Origin: Gammaproteobacteria bacterium | GTDB lineage: Bacteria > Pseudomonadota > Gammaproteobacteria > Chromatiales > Chromatiaceae | Assembly (NCBI GenBank): GCA_021773975.1 | Contig: JAJFJN010000038.1 | Location: 62,001 to 126,000 of the forward strand | Length of the DNA stretch: 64,000 nucleotides | Direction: 5' to 3' | Shown: positions 18,130-28,066 of the stretch, piece by piece | How the letters are laid out: each line of letters starts with the position of its first letter | Numbering within the stretch: the first letter of the stretch is position 1 | Made by a program: the position numbers and the translations under genes | The notes under the pieces: generated by a model | Seen by the model: only the letters and a program-made list of their open reading frames with translations | Told to the model about the DNA's origin: nothing | The model's database searches: none

Positions 18130-19985
18130 AACACATACTCTTTCTTCTTTTTCCACTGCTAATCTCACTCTCTGCACAGGCAGAGGGTTTTCTATCCAGC
18201 CTAAAATTTGGCAGCAATGATGAACCCTTACGCGTAGAAGAGGCATACCAATTCAGTGCTGAGGTAGAAAGCCCAGAGCAGCTCCGCCTGTTATGGCGAA
18301 TCGCTGATGAGACCTACCTCTACTACGACAAACTAGAGGTCAAGTTAATAGATGCCGAAGGCATCAGCATCGGCAACTACAATCTGCCAAAGCCAACCGT
18401 CAAACAGGATGCCCTGCGCCCAGATGGTACTATTGGCGAACTGGCCGTCTTCTATGACGATATCGACCTGCTAGTACCACTTATTCGCACCAATATTACA
18501 GCATCCCCCATTGAACTGGAGATCAAATACCAAGGCTGTGCTGACCTTGGCATCTGCTATCCACCTGTCACACAAAAAACCACACTCAATCTGCCCGCAG
18601 CTACAAAACCAACCGCTATTTCTGATGCACCTTTAAACCTGGCAACCCCCAGCATAACGACCGAAGAGGTTGTCGCAGAGCAGGATCGATTGGCTGACAT
18701 ACTGGTCAATGAGAGCATCTGGCTGGTCGTTGCTGTATTTTTTGGCGCGGGGCTGGCACTGGCACTCACACCCTGCATCTTCCCGATGATCCCCATCCTC
18801 TCCGGCATCATCGCCGGACATGGCACCAAGATCACTCAAAGCAAGGCCTTTATACTGTCGCTGGTCTATGTATTGGCGATGGCCATTACCTATACATCCA
18901 TTGGCATCGCCATGGGTCTGCTGGGTGGAAACCTACAAGTGGCTTTTCAGGATCCCTGGGTATTAAGCGCCTTTGTTGCCGTCTTTGTATTTCTGGCTCT
19001 CTCCATGTTTGGCTTTTATGAGCTTCAGCTTCCACATGGACTGCAAACCAAATTAACTGCCGTTAGCAACAAACAGCGCAGTGGCAGCTTGGTTGGCGTT
19101 GCTATTATGGGTTTTCTATCTGCCCTAATCGTTGGCCCCTGTGTCGCTCCACCTCTGGCTGCCGCCCTGATTGTGATTGGTCAAACCGGTGATTGGATGC
19201 GTGGCGGTATCAGCCTGTTTGCACTCAGCATGGGTATGGGCACACCACTACTTATACTGGGAGCCTCTGCCGGTAAACTGCTCCCCAAAGCCGGCGCATG
19301 GATGGATGCCGTTAAAGCCGTATTTGGCGTGGGCCTGCTGGCCGTTGCCATTGTCATGTTGGAACGCATCATCCCCGCCCCAGTATCAATGGCACTGTGG
19401 GGCATACTGCTGGTTGTCAGTGCCATCTACATGGGAGCCTTACGTGTACTACCCATTGAAGCCAGTGGATGGGATCACCTCTGGAAAGGACTGGGCGTAG
19501 TAATGATGATCTATGGCGCACTCATGTTGGTCGGCACAGCAGCGGGTGGAAAAGATACAGTTCAACCTCTGCGTGGTTTGGGACTGGGTGCAGCAGTCAG
19601 CACCACTGCCCCAGCACATGTAGCGTGGAAATCTATCAAAAGCGTAGCTGATCTTGACCGTGAGCTGGCTGCAGCCAGTGCCCAAGGCAAACCCGTCATG
19701 CTCGATTTTATCGCAGACTGGTGCGTCTCGTGCAAAGAGATGGAACGCTACACATTTTCAGACCCCAAAGTCATCAATGTGCTATCCAACTACCAGCTGC
19801 TACAGGCAGATGTCACTGCTTATGATGAGATAGATAAAGCACTCATTGAAGGTCGCTTTGGTCTGGCAGGGCCACCCGGTATCATTTTTTATGACCGCAA
19901 CGGCCAAGAACGACGCAACCATCGGCTTGTAGGCTTTATGGCGGCCGATGAATTTGCTGCCCACGCCGATCGAGCTCTCCGTTAA
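18126..19985 (+). CDS. dsbD: Thiol:disulfide interchange protein DsbD
   Basis: This roughly 619-residue membrane protein moves electrons from cytoplasmic thioredoxin to periplasmic isomerases and cytochrome c maturation proteins. After a signal peptide ending SLSAQA, the periplasmic N-domain carries its redox pair in CADLGIC (Cys138, Cys144). The eight-segment membrane domain has redox cysteines in TPCIFPMIPIL and GPCVAPPLAAAL. The C-terminal thioredoxin-like domain has WCVSC (Cys533, Cys536). All three cysteine pairs are present, so it should be functional. The start was placed at the ATG overlapping the cutA stop, because it gives a clean signal peptide; in-frame starts lie 5 and 9 codons upstream. 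Confidence 0.95.
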   Translation: MKHILFLLFPLLISLSAQAEGFLSSLKFGSNDEPLRVEEAYQFSAEVESPEQLRLLWRIADETYLYYDKLEVKLIDAEGISIGNYNLPKPTVKQDALRPDGTIGELAVFYDDIDLLVPLIRTNITASPIELEIKYQGCADLGICYPPVTQKTTLNLPAATKPTAISDAPLNLATPSITTEEVVAEQDRLADILVNESIWLVVAVFFGAGLALALTPCIFPMIPILSGIIAGHGTKITQSKAFILSLVYVLAMAITYTSIGIAMGLLGGNLQVAFQDPWVLSAFVAVFVFLALSMFGFYELQLPHGLQTKLTAVSNKQRSGSLVGVAIMGFLSALIVGPCVAPPLAAALIVIGQTGDWMRGGISLFALSMGMGTPLLILGASAGKLLPKAGAWMDAVKAVFGVGLLAVAIVMLERIIPAPVSMALWGILLVVSAIYMGALRVLPIEASGWDHLWKGLGVVMMIYGALMLVGTAAGGKDTVQPLRGLGLGAAVSTTAPAHVAWKSIKSVADLDRELAAASAQGKPVMLDFIADWCVSCKEMERYTFSDPKVINVLSNYQLLQADVTAYDEIDKALIEGRFGLAGPPGIIFYDRNGQERRNHRLVGFMAADEFAAHADRALR

Positions 19986-20129
19986 ATTCAATAAAAAGAG
20001 ACAACCTGATCCTATCTTTCAAGAAAACTGGACAAACTCCCCGAACTTCTGCAAAATCCGCAAATTGCAGAATGGCGGCAGCACAGCCAGATTCAGCCTA
20101 TAATTTTGAGCTAACCTGAGTTGATAAAC

Positions 20130-20588
20130 ATGTCCACTATCTTAGTACTCAATGGCCCAAACCTAAATTTGCTGGGAACCCGTGAGCCTGCGCTATATGG
20201 CCACGACACCCTGGATTCAATCCAAGCCGCGCTGGATAAGCTGGCACAGCAGGCAGGGCATAAACTGCGTTTTATGCAGAGCAATGCCGAACACGAACTT
20301 GTGGAACAGATCCACCAGGCACATAGCAACAAAACGGCTTACATCATTATCAACCCCGCCGCTTTCACTCACACCAGTGTCGCGCTACGGGATGCTCTAC
20401 TGGGTACTGATATCCCATTCATCGAGGTACACCTTTCAAATGTGCATGCTCGGGAAGAATTTCGCCAACACTCCTATTTCTCCGACATCGCTCAAGGGAT
20501 AATCTGCGGCCTAGGCGCCCAAGGTTATGAACTTGCTTTGCAGGCTGTGATTAAACGGCTAGCCGATGCGGATAGAAACAAAACATAG
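20130..20588 (+). CDS. aroQ: Type II 3-dehydroquinate dehydratase
   Basis: The 152-residue enzyme removes water from 3-dehydroquinate in the shikimate pathway; the family forms dodecamers. Visible are the opening [21 protein letters not shown] with the catalytic tyrosine and flexible lid arginine, the block [18 protein letters not shown], and [14 protein letters not shown] with the catalytic histidine. The ATG was preferred to an in-frame TTG three codons upstream. The gene is followed closely by accB and accC, a classic aroQ-accB-accC group. Confidence 0.96.
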   Translation: MSTILVLNGPNLNLLGTREPALYGHDTLDSIQAALDKLAQQAGHKLRFMQSNAEHELVEQIHQAHSNKTAYIIINPAAFTHTSVALRDALLGTDIPFIEVHLSNVHAREEFRQHSYFSDIAQGIICGLGAQGYELALQAVIKRLADADRNKT

Positions 20589-20603
20589 ACACAGGTCATC
20601 TCA

Positions 20604-21050
20604 ATGGATATTAGAAAAGTTAAAAAACTTATTGAACTGCTGGAAGAGTCCGACATTGCAGAGATTGAAATCCACGAAGGTGAAGAATCTGTTCGCATCA
20701 GCAGAGCCAGCGCCTTCCCCGTTCAAAGCACCCAGGTTGCCGCCGCGCCGGCCGTTGCTATTACAGCAGCTGCCGCCCCAGTGGCTGATACAAAACCTGA
20801 GCAGGAAGAGATCAGCGGGCATCAGATCACATCCCCAATGGTTGGCACCTTCTATCGCGCCGCCAGCCCCGGTAGCAAATCCTTTGTTGAAGAGGGACAG
20901 CAGGTAAGCCAGGGCGACACCCTCTGCATTATTGAAGCAATGAAGATTCTCAACCAGATCGAATCAGACAAGAGCGGTGTGGTGAAAAAAATATTGGCTG
21001 AGAATGGCCAACCCGTTGAATACAATCAACCGCTGTTTATCATCGAATGA
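20604..21050 (+). CDS. accB: Biotin carboxyl carrier protein of acetyl-CoA carboxylase
   Basis: The 148-residue protein carries biotin between the two half-reactions of acetyl-CoA carboxylase, the first step of fatty acid synthesis. The N-terminal [20 protein letters not shown] segment leads to an Ala/Pro-rich linker (about residues 43-65), then the biotinyl domain from [10 protein letters not shown]. The biotinylated lysine lies in [10 protein letters not shown]. The end overlaps the accC start by four bases. Confidence 0.97.
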   Translation: MDIRKVKKLIELLEESDIAEIEIHEGEESVRISRASAFPVQSTQVAAAPAVAITAAAAPVADTKPEQEEISGHQITSPMVGTFYRAASPGSKSFVEEGQQVSQGDTLCIIEAMKILNQIESDKSGVVKKILAENGQPVEYNQPLFIIE

Positions 21051-22396
21051 AAGAAAAAATCGTAATCGCCAACCGGGGCGAGATTGCACTCCGAATTCTA
21101 CGCGCCTGCCGTGAACTCGGCATTGGCACCGTCGCCATCCACTCAGAAGCCGACCGGGATCTAAAACATGTACGCCTGGCAGATGAATCTGTCTGCATAG
21201 GCCCCGCAGCTTCTATCGATAGCTACCTAAATGTACCCGCCATCATCAGCGCCGCCGAGGTGACTGATGCTGTCGCTATTCACCCTGGGTACGGTTTTCT
21301 CTCAGAAAACGCAGACTTTGCCGAACGCGTCGAAAACAGCGGCTTTACCTTCATTGGCCCCAGGCCCGAAACCATCCGCACCATGGGCGACAAGATCAAA
21401 GCCATTGAGATGATGAAAAAGGCGGGTGTACCTTGTGTACCCGGATCTGATGGGCCACTGAACGACAACAATAAACGAACCCTAAATGTTGCACGTAAGA
21501 TTGGCTACCCCGTCATCATCAAAGCCTCTGGTGGTGGTGGTGGTCGCGGCATGCGGGTGGTTCACTCTGAAGCTACATTACTGAACGCCATCTCCTTAAC
21601 CAAGGCTGAAGCAGGTGCTGCCTTTGGCAATGACGAAGTCTATATGGAGAAGTTTCTGGAGGCACCACGCCACGTTGAATTCCAAGTGCTTGCTGACCAA
21701 CATGGCAACGCCATCCATCTGGGTGAACGTGACTGCTCCATGCAACGCCGTCACCAAAAAGTAGTCGAAGAGGCTCCTGCCCCTGGCATTACCGAAGAGC
21801 TGCGACAAAAGATGGGGAATCGCTGTGCTGAAGCCTGTCGTACCATCGGCTATCGCGGCGCAGGCACCTTTGAATTTCTGTATGAAAACGGTGAATTCTA
21901 CTTTATTGAGATGAATACCCGCGTGCAGGTAGAGCACCCTGTCACCGAAATGGTGACCGGCGTGGATATCATCAAAGAGCAGATTCTTATCTCAGCCGGT
22001 GAAAAACTGCGCTACAAGCAGGAAGATATTCAGCTGCGCGGGCACGCTATCGAATGCCGCATCAACGCTGAAGATCCAACTAATTTTATGCCCTGCCCTG
22101 GCACTATCACCCAGTTTCACCCGGCTGGAGGCCCTGGCATTCGCCTGGATACGCATATCTACAATGGCTACACAGTGCCTCAGTACTATGACTCCATGAT
22201 TGGCAAACTGATTGCCCATGGCTCAGATCGCCAATCTGCACTGGCACGTATGAGTACCGCACTGAGCGAAATGGTGATTGATGGCATCAAAACCAACATT
22301 CCACTGCAATGTGACATTATCAGTGACGAAGGCTTTAAAGCGGGTGGCGTTAATATCCACTACCTGGAAAAAAAGCTAGGGATGCATCAACAGTGA
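21047..22396 (+). CDS. accC: Biotin carboxylase subunit of acetyl-CoA carboxylase
   Basis: The 449-residue ATP-grasp enzyme carboxylates the biotin on AccB. The start [20 protein letters not shown], the glycine-rich ATP loop [14 protein letters not shown] (about residues 159-172), the catalytic block [19 protein letters not shown] and [12 protein letters not shown] are all as expected. Length equals that of E. coli AccC. Translation is coupled to accB by a four-base overlap. Confidence 0.98.
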   Translation: MKEKIVIANRGEIALRILRACRELGIGTVAIHSEADRDLKHVRLADESVCIGPAASIDSYLNVPAIISAAEVTDAVAIHPGYGFLSENADFAERVENSGFTFIGPRPETIRTMGDKIKAIEMMKKAGVPCVPGSDGPLNDNNKRTLNVARKIGYPVIIKASGGGGGRGMRVVHSEATLLNAISLTKAEAGAAFGNDEVYMEKFLEAPRHVEFQVLADQHGNAIHLGERDCSMQRRHQKVVEEAPAPGITEELRQKMGNRCAEACRTIGYRGAGTFEFLYENGEFYFIEMNTRVQVEHPVTEMVTGVDIIKEQILISAGEKLRYKQEDIQLRGHAIECRINAEDPTNFMPCPGTITQFHPAGGPGIRLDTHIYNGYTVPQYYDSMIGKLIAHGSDRQSALARMSTALSEMVIDGIKTNIPLQCDIISDEGFKAGGVNIHYLEKKLGMHQQ

Positions 22397-22433
22397 CGGG
22401 GCACTAAACCAGTAGCCCAAAACGGATTATCAC

Positions 22434-23312
22434 ATGTGGCTCCAACTCTCTCTTATCACCTCAAAAGAGCAGGCTCCTCTTATCGAGGCGCTGTTCGAAA
22501 ATATGGGCGCACTCTCTGTCACCCTGGGTGATGCCGGGGATGAGCCTATATTAGAGCCGGGGCTAAATGAGACCCCACTGTGGCCATCGACTCAAATTAC
22601 CGCCCTATTTGAAGGTGACAGCAATCCTGACAACCTACGTAGCTGCATCAACCAGAGCCTGAACAGCGATGTATCCCGTCAGCTAAAGATAGAGCGATTG
22701 GAAGATCAAGCCTGGGAGCGCGCTTGGTTAGCCGACTTTCACCCCATGCAGTTTGGTCAGCGCCTCTGGGTCTGCCCAACTGGCCAGAGCCCCGAATCAA
22801 ACAACGCGATCATCATGGAGCTAGACCCTGGACTGGCCTTTGGAACCGGCACTCACCCCACGACAGCACTCTGCCTCAAGTGGCTTGATAGCATCAATCT
22901 GGAAAACCAGACCATCATCGACTTTGGTTGCGGCTCTGGGATACTGGCCGTTGCCGCACTGTTATTAGGCGCTGAACGAGCCATTGCTACCGACCATGAC
23001 CCACAAGCCCTGCAAGCGACACTGGATAATGCAAAGAAAAACCACGTTGACTCCAGGCTAGAGATCAAAGAACCCTGCCAGATGCCGGCTATTCAAGTGG
23101 ATATCCTACTGGCCAACATTCTGGCAGGCACACTCATCCAGCTTGAGCCACTATTGGCATCACATGTAAAACCTGGCGGCCGCATCATCCTCTCCGGCAT
23201 TCTGACTGCACAGGCCGATGAAGTCAGCCAGGCATTTAACCGCCATTTTAAGATGCAACCTCCCATCATTCAGGATGAGTGGGTTGCACTAGAGGGTACA
23301 AGGATATGTTAA
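22434..23312 (+). CDS. prmA: Ribosomal protein L11 methyltransferase
   Basis: The 292-residue cytoplasmic methyltransferase modifies L11 at several amino groups using S-adenosylmethionine. The N-terminal L11-binding domain is followed by a linker and the catalytic domain with LDPGLAFGTGTHPTTALCL, IDFGCGSGILAVAALLLG as SAM motif I, and LLANILAGTLIQL. The start ATG gives MWLQLSLITS, matching the family. The stop overlaps the start of the next gene by seven bases. Confidence 0.96.
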   Translation: MWLQLSLITSKEQAPLIEALFENMGALSVTLGDAGDEPILEPGLNETPLWPSTQITALFEGDSNPDNLRSCINQSLNSDVSRQLKIERLEDQAWERAWLADFHPMQFGQRLWVCPTGQSPESNNAIIMELDPGLAFGTGTHPTTALCLKWLDSINLENQTIIDFGCGSGILAVAALLLGAERAIATDHDPQALQATLDNAKKNHVDSRLEIKEPCQMPAIQVDILLANILAGTLIQLEPLLASHVKPGGRIILSGILTAQADEVSQAFNRHFKMQPPIIQDEWVALEGTRIC

Positions 23313-24184
23313 CCCGCTGCCCCAGCTGCCAAACCATCTTCCGTATTCGAGAAGATCAGCTCACCATGGCTGATGGCCTGGCTCACTGCTATCGCTGCGA
23401 ACAGGTATTTAATGCCCGTGAAAATATACTGGAAGAAGCTGCAATAGAGGCAGCACCTCAGGACGCCCAACCAACTGAAGAGCCTGCCTCCAACCAAAAT
23501 AACCATATTGAGAGTGATACAGAAGACGCCTGCCCAACTGAAACCTATCAATCAACACATGTTGAATCCACGATAGATGATATTCAAAAAGAGCTTGAAC
23601 CTTCACCGCTAACAGCAGAACCTGAAACCGCTGCCCATGCTGGCTCAGCACCGCTCTCTATCGATGACTTACTCGCAACACCTACAAAAAAACGCACTCT
23701 TTTTGCCTCACTACTTTGGCTCTTAACCAGCACCACACTACTCGCAGTAGCCGCACTACAATTAGCATGGTTTGAACGTGAAAAAGTGATCATCTACCCA
23801 GAAGGTCGCATGCTGCTGGAGCAGTTATGCCACTATGCCAACTGCCAAGTGCCACAACGACAAGACCTCACGCTTATCGCCATTACCCAAAGGCAGATTG
23901 CATCTCATCCAGACAACATTGAAGCACTGCTTGCACAGCTAACCATTAAAAACCAAGCGTCTTTTAGTCAGCCATACCCCTTGCTATCACTCAGTCTTTT
24001 AACAACCGACGGCCTACTCATTGCCCGACGCAGTTTCTCTCCAGCTGAATATCTACCTTCCAATAGTGATCCCAATCAACTCATGCCACCTGGGTTTTCT
24101 CAGCAGATTGAAATGGCCATTGAAGACCCCGGCATAGGCGTAACCAGCTTTGAGTTTGATTTTTCTAGCCTGTATAAAAAATAG
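23306..24184 (+). CDS. Zinc-ribbon membrane protein (DUF3426/MJ0042 type)
   Basis: The 292-residue protein begins with a zinc ribbon, MLTRCPSCQTIF followed by HCYRCEQVFNA, containing two Cys-x2-Cys pairs. An acidic, low-complexity stretch (about residues 40-125) leads to one membrane segment, LLWLLTSTTLLAVAALQLAW, and then a C-terminal DUF3426 domain predicted outside the cytoplasm. The function is unknown; the gene is commonly found between prmA and dusB. The start at 23306 was chosen because it begins directly at the zinc ribbon. Confidence 0.85.
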   Translation: MLTRCPSCQTIFRIREDQLTMADGLAHCYRCEQVFNARENILEEAAIEAAPQDAQPTEEPASNQNNHIESDTEDACPTETYQSTHVESTIDDIQKELEPSPLTAEPETAAHAGSAPLSIDDLLATPTKKRTLFASLLWLLTSTTLLAVAALQLAWFEREKVIIYPEGRMLLEQLCHYANCQVPQRQDLTLIAITQRQIASHPDNIEALLAQLTIKNQASFSQPYPLLSLSLLTTDGLLIARRSFSPAEYLPSNSDPNQLMPPGFSQQIEMAIEDPGIGVTSFEFDFSSLYKK

Positions 24185-24318
24185 ACATTTTATTCGTCAT
24201 TTATAAACAATTGATTTACATAGCATTACGCATCAAGCACATCAGCTTTTACACTAAGTATCAATCACTTATAAATTTAACAACCGATCCCGCCAGCACT
24301 TTTACTGTACAATTTTTA

Positions 24319-24342
24319 GGCGTATTATAAACGCCCCTTTTT
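24319..24342 (+). terminator. Terminator between the zinc-ribbon gene and dusB
   Basis: GGCGT and ACGCC (24319-24335) form a short stem with a seven-base A+T loop, followed by CCTTTTT. A second small hairpin, TTGCCA/TGGCAA, follows at once, just before the dusB start, and may lie in the dusB leader. Confidence 0.5.
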
Positions 24343-24377
24343 GCCATACCCTGGCAAACAAAAAATTAAGCAACTGT

Positions 24378-25364
24378 ATGCGCATTGGCCCTCATCAATT
24401 GACGAACAATCTCCTGCTTGCGCCTATGGCCGGCGTGACCGATCTACCTTTTCGCCGCCTCTGCCGCTCACTGGGTGCCGGCATGGCCGTATCAGAGATG
24501 GTCTCTTCAGACTCTACACTTTGGGGCAACCCAAAAACCATGCGTCGCCTGATATTAGATGGTGAACCTGCACCGATCTCCATACAAATCTTAGGGGCTG
24601 ACCCTAAAAAAATGGCCGCTGCTGCGCGTATCAATGTAGATCACGGCGCTCAAATCATTGACATCAATATGGGCTGCCCTGCCAAGAAGGTCTGCCGGGT
24701 AAACGCGGGGTCAGCTCTTCTTAAAGATGAGTCACTGGTGCAGCAGATTCTAGAGAACGTAACCCAAGCTGTTGATGTGCCTGTTACCCTAAAGATTCGC
24801 ACCGGCTGGGATCCTGAGCAGCGCAATGGTCTCTCCATTGCTCACATTGCCGAGCAGAGTGGCATTCAGGCAGTGACAGTTCACGGACGCACCCGTGAAT
24901 GCGGCTTTTCAGGTGAAGCTGAGTTTGAAACCATCCGCCAAATCAAACAGTCCATCAGTATCCCGGTTATTGCCAATGGTGATATCTGCACCCCTGAAAA
25001 AGCCAGAGAGGTGCTTGATTACACCAAAGCTGATGGCCTAATGATTGGCCGCGCCGCCCAAGGTCGCCCCTGGATCTTTAATGAAATTTTACATTTTCTA
25101 AAAACAGGGGAAAAACTTCAGCCACTTTCACCCAATCAAATTAGCACTATCCTATTAGGGCACCTGGAGCAACTTTACAGCTTCTATGGTGAACACCAGG
25201 GCGTACAGATCGCCCGCAAGCACATCGCCTGGTATAGCAAAACCCTACCCGGCAGTGCGACCTTTAGAAAACAGATCAATAACAGCGACTCAACAACACA
25301 ACAACTTACTTTTATCGGGGATTTTTTTGCCCAATGGGCAGAAAAAGGGGGCATTGCGGCATGA
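24378..25364 (+). CDS. dusB: tRNA-dihydrouridine synthase B
   Basis: The 328-residue flavoenzyme reduces uridine to dihydrouridine in tRNA. The opening LLLAPMAGVTDLPFRRLCR, the FMN and catalytic block DINMGCPAKKVCRVNAGSALL with the active cysteine, TVHGRTREC and MIGRAAQGRPWIF identify the DusB branch. It overlaps fis at ATGA, reproducing the well-known dusB-fis operon, in which Fis controls its own promoter in enterobacteria. Confidence 0.96.
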   Translation: MRIGPHQLTNNLLLAPMAGVTDLPFRRLCRSLGAGMAVSEMVSSDSTLWGNPKTMRRLILDGEPAPISIQILGADPKKMAAAARINVDHGAQIIDINMGCPAKKVCRVNAGSALLKDESLVQQILENVTQAVDVPVTLKIRTGWDPEQRNGLSIAHIAEQSGIQAVTVHGRTRECGFSGEAEFETIRQIKQSISIPVIANGDICTPEKAREVLDYTKADGLMIGRAAQGRPWIFNEILHFLKTGEKLQPLSPNQISTILLGHLEQLYSFYGEHQGVQIARKHIAWYSKTLPGSATFRKQINNSDSTTQQLTFIGDFFAQWAEKGGIAA

Positions 25365-25657
25365 GCTTAATGACATCACAAACAGAACAAATAACCTCAG
25401 AATCCATTCATCATAACAAAATCATGGTTGAGCCTCTGGGCGATCAAGTACGCGCCACCATGAAAGATTACTTCCAGCACCTAAACGGCTATGGTGCCAG
25501 CGGACTCTATCAGATGGTTTTATCACAAGTTGAACCACCACTACTGGAAACAGTAATGGAGTATGCAGGCGGCAACCAAACCCGCGCTGCTGAAATCCTA
25601 GGCATCAGCCGCAGCACCCTGCGCAAAAAACTGGCGCTATACGATTTAGACCAATAA
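25361..25657 (+). CDS. fis: Nucleoid-associated regulator Fis
   Basis: The 98-residue dimeric DNA-bending protein affects rRNA synthesis, recombination and chromosome structure. The C-terminal helix-turn-helix is clear in GGNQTRAAEILGISRSTLRKKL, and the dimer core in YFQHLNGYGASGLYQMVLSQVEPPLLE. The start was placed at the ATG overlapping the dusB stop; an ATG three codons further in is also possible. Confidence 0.96.
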   Translation: MSLMTSQTEQITSESIHHNKIMVEPLGDQVRATMKDYFQHLNGYGASGLYQMVLSQVEPPLLETVMEYAGGNQTRAAEILGISRSTLRKKLALYDLDQ

Positions 25658-25687
25658 CAGATTTTTTCACTTACTAACGAGATCATC

Positions 25688-27244
25688 ATGACAACCATTA
25701 CCCGTGCGCTCATCAGCGTATCTGACAAAAGCGGCGTTGTAGATTTTGCCCGCAGCCTGCATCAGCAAGACATAGAGATTCTCTCCACTGGTGGAACCGC
25801 CAAACTACTGATTGAGCACAGCATCCCCGTCATTGAAGTAGGTGACTACACAGGTTTCCCAGAGATGATGGATGGTCGGGTAAAAACCCTGCACCCTAAA
25901 GTGCATGGCGGCATCCTGGCTCGCCGTGGCATCGATGAAGCCGTCATGGCTGCACATGATATTCCTCCCATCGACATGGTCGTGGTCAATCTTTATCCCT
26001 TCGAAGCCACCGTTGCTAATCCAGACTGTGACCTGCCAACCGCTATCGAAAATATCGATATCGGTGGCCCAACAATGTTACGCGCCGCAGCCAAGAACCA
26101 CGCCGCTGTTACTGTTGTTACCGATGCAGCTGACTATAGCCGCATTCTGGAAGAGATGGCCGCCAATAATGGTGCAGTCAGTGATGCCACCCGCTTTGAC
26201 TTGGCAGTAAAAACCTTTGAGCACACTGCTCATTATGATGGGGCTATTGCCAACTATCTGGGTGCACGTACCAGCGGTGAAGTGACCGATTTCCCACGCA
26301 CCCTGAGTCTACAGTTCCAGCAGGTTCAGACCATGCGTTATGGTGAAAACCCGCATCAAAAGGCCGCCTTCTTTGTTGAACGCAATGTCACTGAGGCAGG
26401 CATCGCTACCGCCAAACAGCTACAAGGCAAAGAACTCTCTTATAACAATATCGCCGATACCGATGCGGCTTTGGAGTGCGTTAAACAGTTCAATGAAGGC
26501 CCCGCCTGCGTTATCGTCAAACATGCCAACCCTTGCGGCGTAGCGCTGGGCGACAACCTGCTGGATGCTTATAACCGCGCCTACAACACCGATACCGAAT
26601 CTGCCTTCGGCGGCATCATCGCCTTCAACCGTGAGCTGGATGCTGAAACCGCAAAAGCCATCGTTGATCGTCAATTTGTTGAGGTGATCATCGCCCCAAG
26701 CATCTCCCCTGCGGCCATTGAGGTTGTCAGCAGCAAAAAGAATGTGCGCCTGCTGGCATGCGGTGAGTGGCCAGAACAGGGTTCACGATTGGACTACAAA
26801 CGAGTCAATGGCGGTCTGCTTGTGCAGGACGCCGATCTGGCGCTGCACAATGAACTCAAAGTCGTCACTAAACGCACGCCTACCGAGCAAGAGATGATTG
26901 ATCTGCTGTTTACCTGGCGTGTGGCTAAATATGTCAAATCCAACGCTATCGTCTACGGCAAGAACGGCATGACCATTGGTGTTGGTGCAGGTCAGATGAG
27001 CCGAATCAACAGTGCCCGTATTGCAGGCATTAAAGCTGAACATGCCGGTTTAGCAGTTCCTGGTTCTGTCATGGCATCTGATGCTTTCTTCCCCTTCCGT
27101 GATGGCCTGGATAATGCCGCGGCCGCAGGCATTGTAGCCGTCATCCAACCTGGTGGCTCCATGCGGGATGAAGAGGTGATTGCTGCCGCTGATGAGCACA
27201 ACATCGCTATGGTTTTCACCAGCATGCGACATTTCCGCCACTAA
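25688..27244 (+). CDS. purH: Bifunctional AICAR transformylase/IMP cyclohydrolase
   Basis: The 518-residue enzyme performs the last two steps of IMP synthesis. The N-terminal cyclohydrolase domain shows [25 protein letters not shown] and [15 protein letters not shown]. The C-terminal transformylase domain shows [24 protein letters not shown] and the catalytic region [20 protein letters not shown], ending in SMRHFRH. It is followed by an lpxA-type gene and purD on the same strand, so the usual purH-purD pair is split here. Confidence 0.97.
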   Translation: MTTITRALISVSDKSGVVDFARSLHQQDIEILSTGGTAKLLIEHSIPVIEVGDYTGFPEMMDGRVKTLHPKVHGGILARRGIDEAVMAAHDIPPIDMVVVNLYPFEATVANPDCDLPTAIENIDIGGPTMLRAAAKNHAAVTVVTDAADYSRILEEMAANNGAVSDATRFDLAVKTFEHTAHYDGAIANYLGARTSGEVTDFPRTLSLQFQQVQTMRYGENPHQKAAFFVERNVTEAGIATAKQLQGKELSYNNIADTDAALECVKQFNEGPACVIVKHANPCGVALGDNLLDAYNRAYNTDTESAFGGIIAFNRELDAETAKAIVDRQFVEVIIAPSISPAAIEVVSSKKNVRLLACGEWPEQGSRLDYKRVNGGLLVQDADLALHNELKVVTKRTPTEQEMIDLLFTWRVAKYVKSNAIVYGKNGMTIGVGAGQMSRINSARIAGIKAEHAGLAVPGSVMASDAFFPFRDGLDNAAAAGIVAVIQPGGSMRDEEVIAAADEHNIAMVFTSMRHFRH

Positions 27245-27252
27245 TCGCGCAA

Positions 27253-28029
27253 ATGAGCATCCATCCAACTGCAATCATTGAAGAGGGTGCAAAGCTGCAC
27301 CCTTCTGTCACCGTCGGCCCCTTCTCTATCATTGAGGCAGGGGCGGTGGTTGGCGAAGGCTGTATTATTGAAAGCAACGTACGCATCTACAGTGCCACAC
27401 AGATAGGGCGCCACAACCGGGCCTGCCACGGTGTGACACTGGGTAGCGAACCACAGGATCTAACCTACACCCCCGAAAAGAGCAAGCCCCTCACCATTGG
27501 TGATCACAACCACTTTAAAGAAGGGGTCAATATTAGCCGAGGCGTGAAGACCGATCATGGCACTATTATTGGTAGCCATAATTACATGATGAGCTACTCC
27601 CATATCGGACATGATTGCATTGTGGGCGATCACAATATCTTTGCCAATAACGCCATCCTGGCAGGGCATGTTGAGATGGAGCACCACATCTTTCTCTCTG
27701 GGCATACCGCCACTCATCAGTTTTGTAAAATTGGTGCCTATGCCATGGTGGCCGGTGTTACCGGTGTTCCACAGGATGTGCCACCTTACGTAGTAGCCGA
27801 TGGCCATCGGGCAGAGATTGTCGGTCTCAACACCATTGGTCTGCGGCGCAACAACTTCACACCAAAGCAGCGCAAAGCCATCAAACAAGCCTACAAAGTG
27901 ATCTATAAATCTGGCCTCAAGCCAGCTGATGCGCTTGCTCAGCTAAAAACCAATGAACCAACAGAAGAAGTACAGCACATTATCCGCTTCTTTGAGGCCA
28001 GTGATCGAGGCATCATCTCCCATCGCTGA
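27253..28029 (+). CDS. LpxA-type acyl-ACP:UDP-sugar O-acyltransferase
   Basis: The 258-residue left-handed beta-helix enzyme is of the LpxA family, which adds a 3-hydroxyacyl chain to UDP-GlcNAc at the first step of lipid A synthesis. Hexapeptide repeats run from [20 protein letters not shown], and the catalytic histidine region reads [24 protein letters not shown]. The C-terminal helices and the [11 protein letters not shown] block fit the family. Several positions differ from typical LpxA (EGVNISRG where most have EFVTINRG). The gene lies eight bases after purH rather than in an lpxD-fabZ-lpxA-lpxB operon. It may be the housekeeping enzyme or a second copy with altered substrate. Confidence 0.8.
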   Translation: MSIHPTAIIEEGAKLHPSVTVGPFSIIEAGAVVGEGCIIESNVRIYSATQIGRHNRACHGVTLGSEPQDLTYTPEKSKPLTIGDHNHFKEGVNISRGVKTDHGTIIGSHNYMMSYSHIGHDCIVGDHNIFANNAILAGHVEMEHHIFLSGHTATHQFCKIGAYAMVAGVTGVPQDVPPYVVADGHRAEIVGLNTIGLRRNNFTPKQRKAIKQAYKVIYKSGLKPADALAQLKTNEPTEEVQHIIRFFEASDRGIISHR

Positions 28030-28066
28030 TGGGTAATTTTAAGTTTTAAGAATCAAGAGACCCTAT

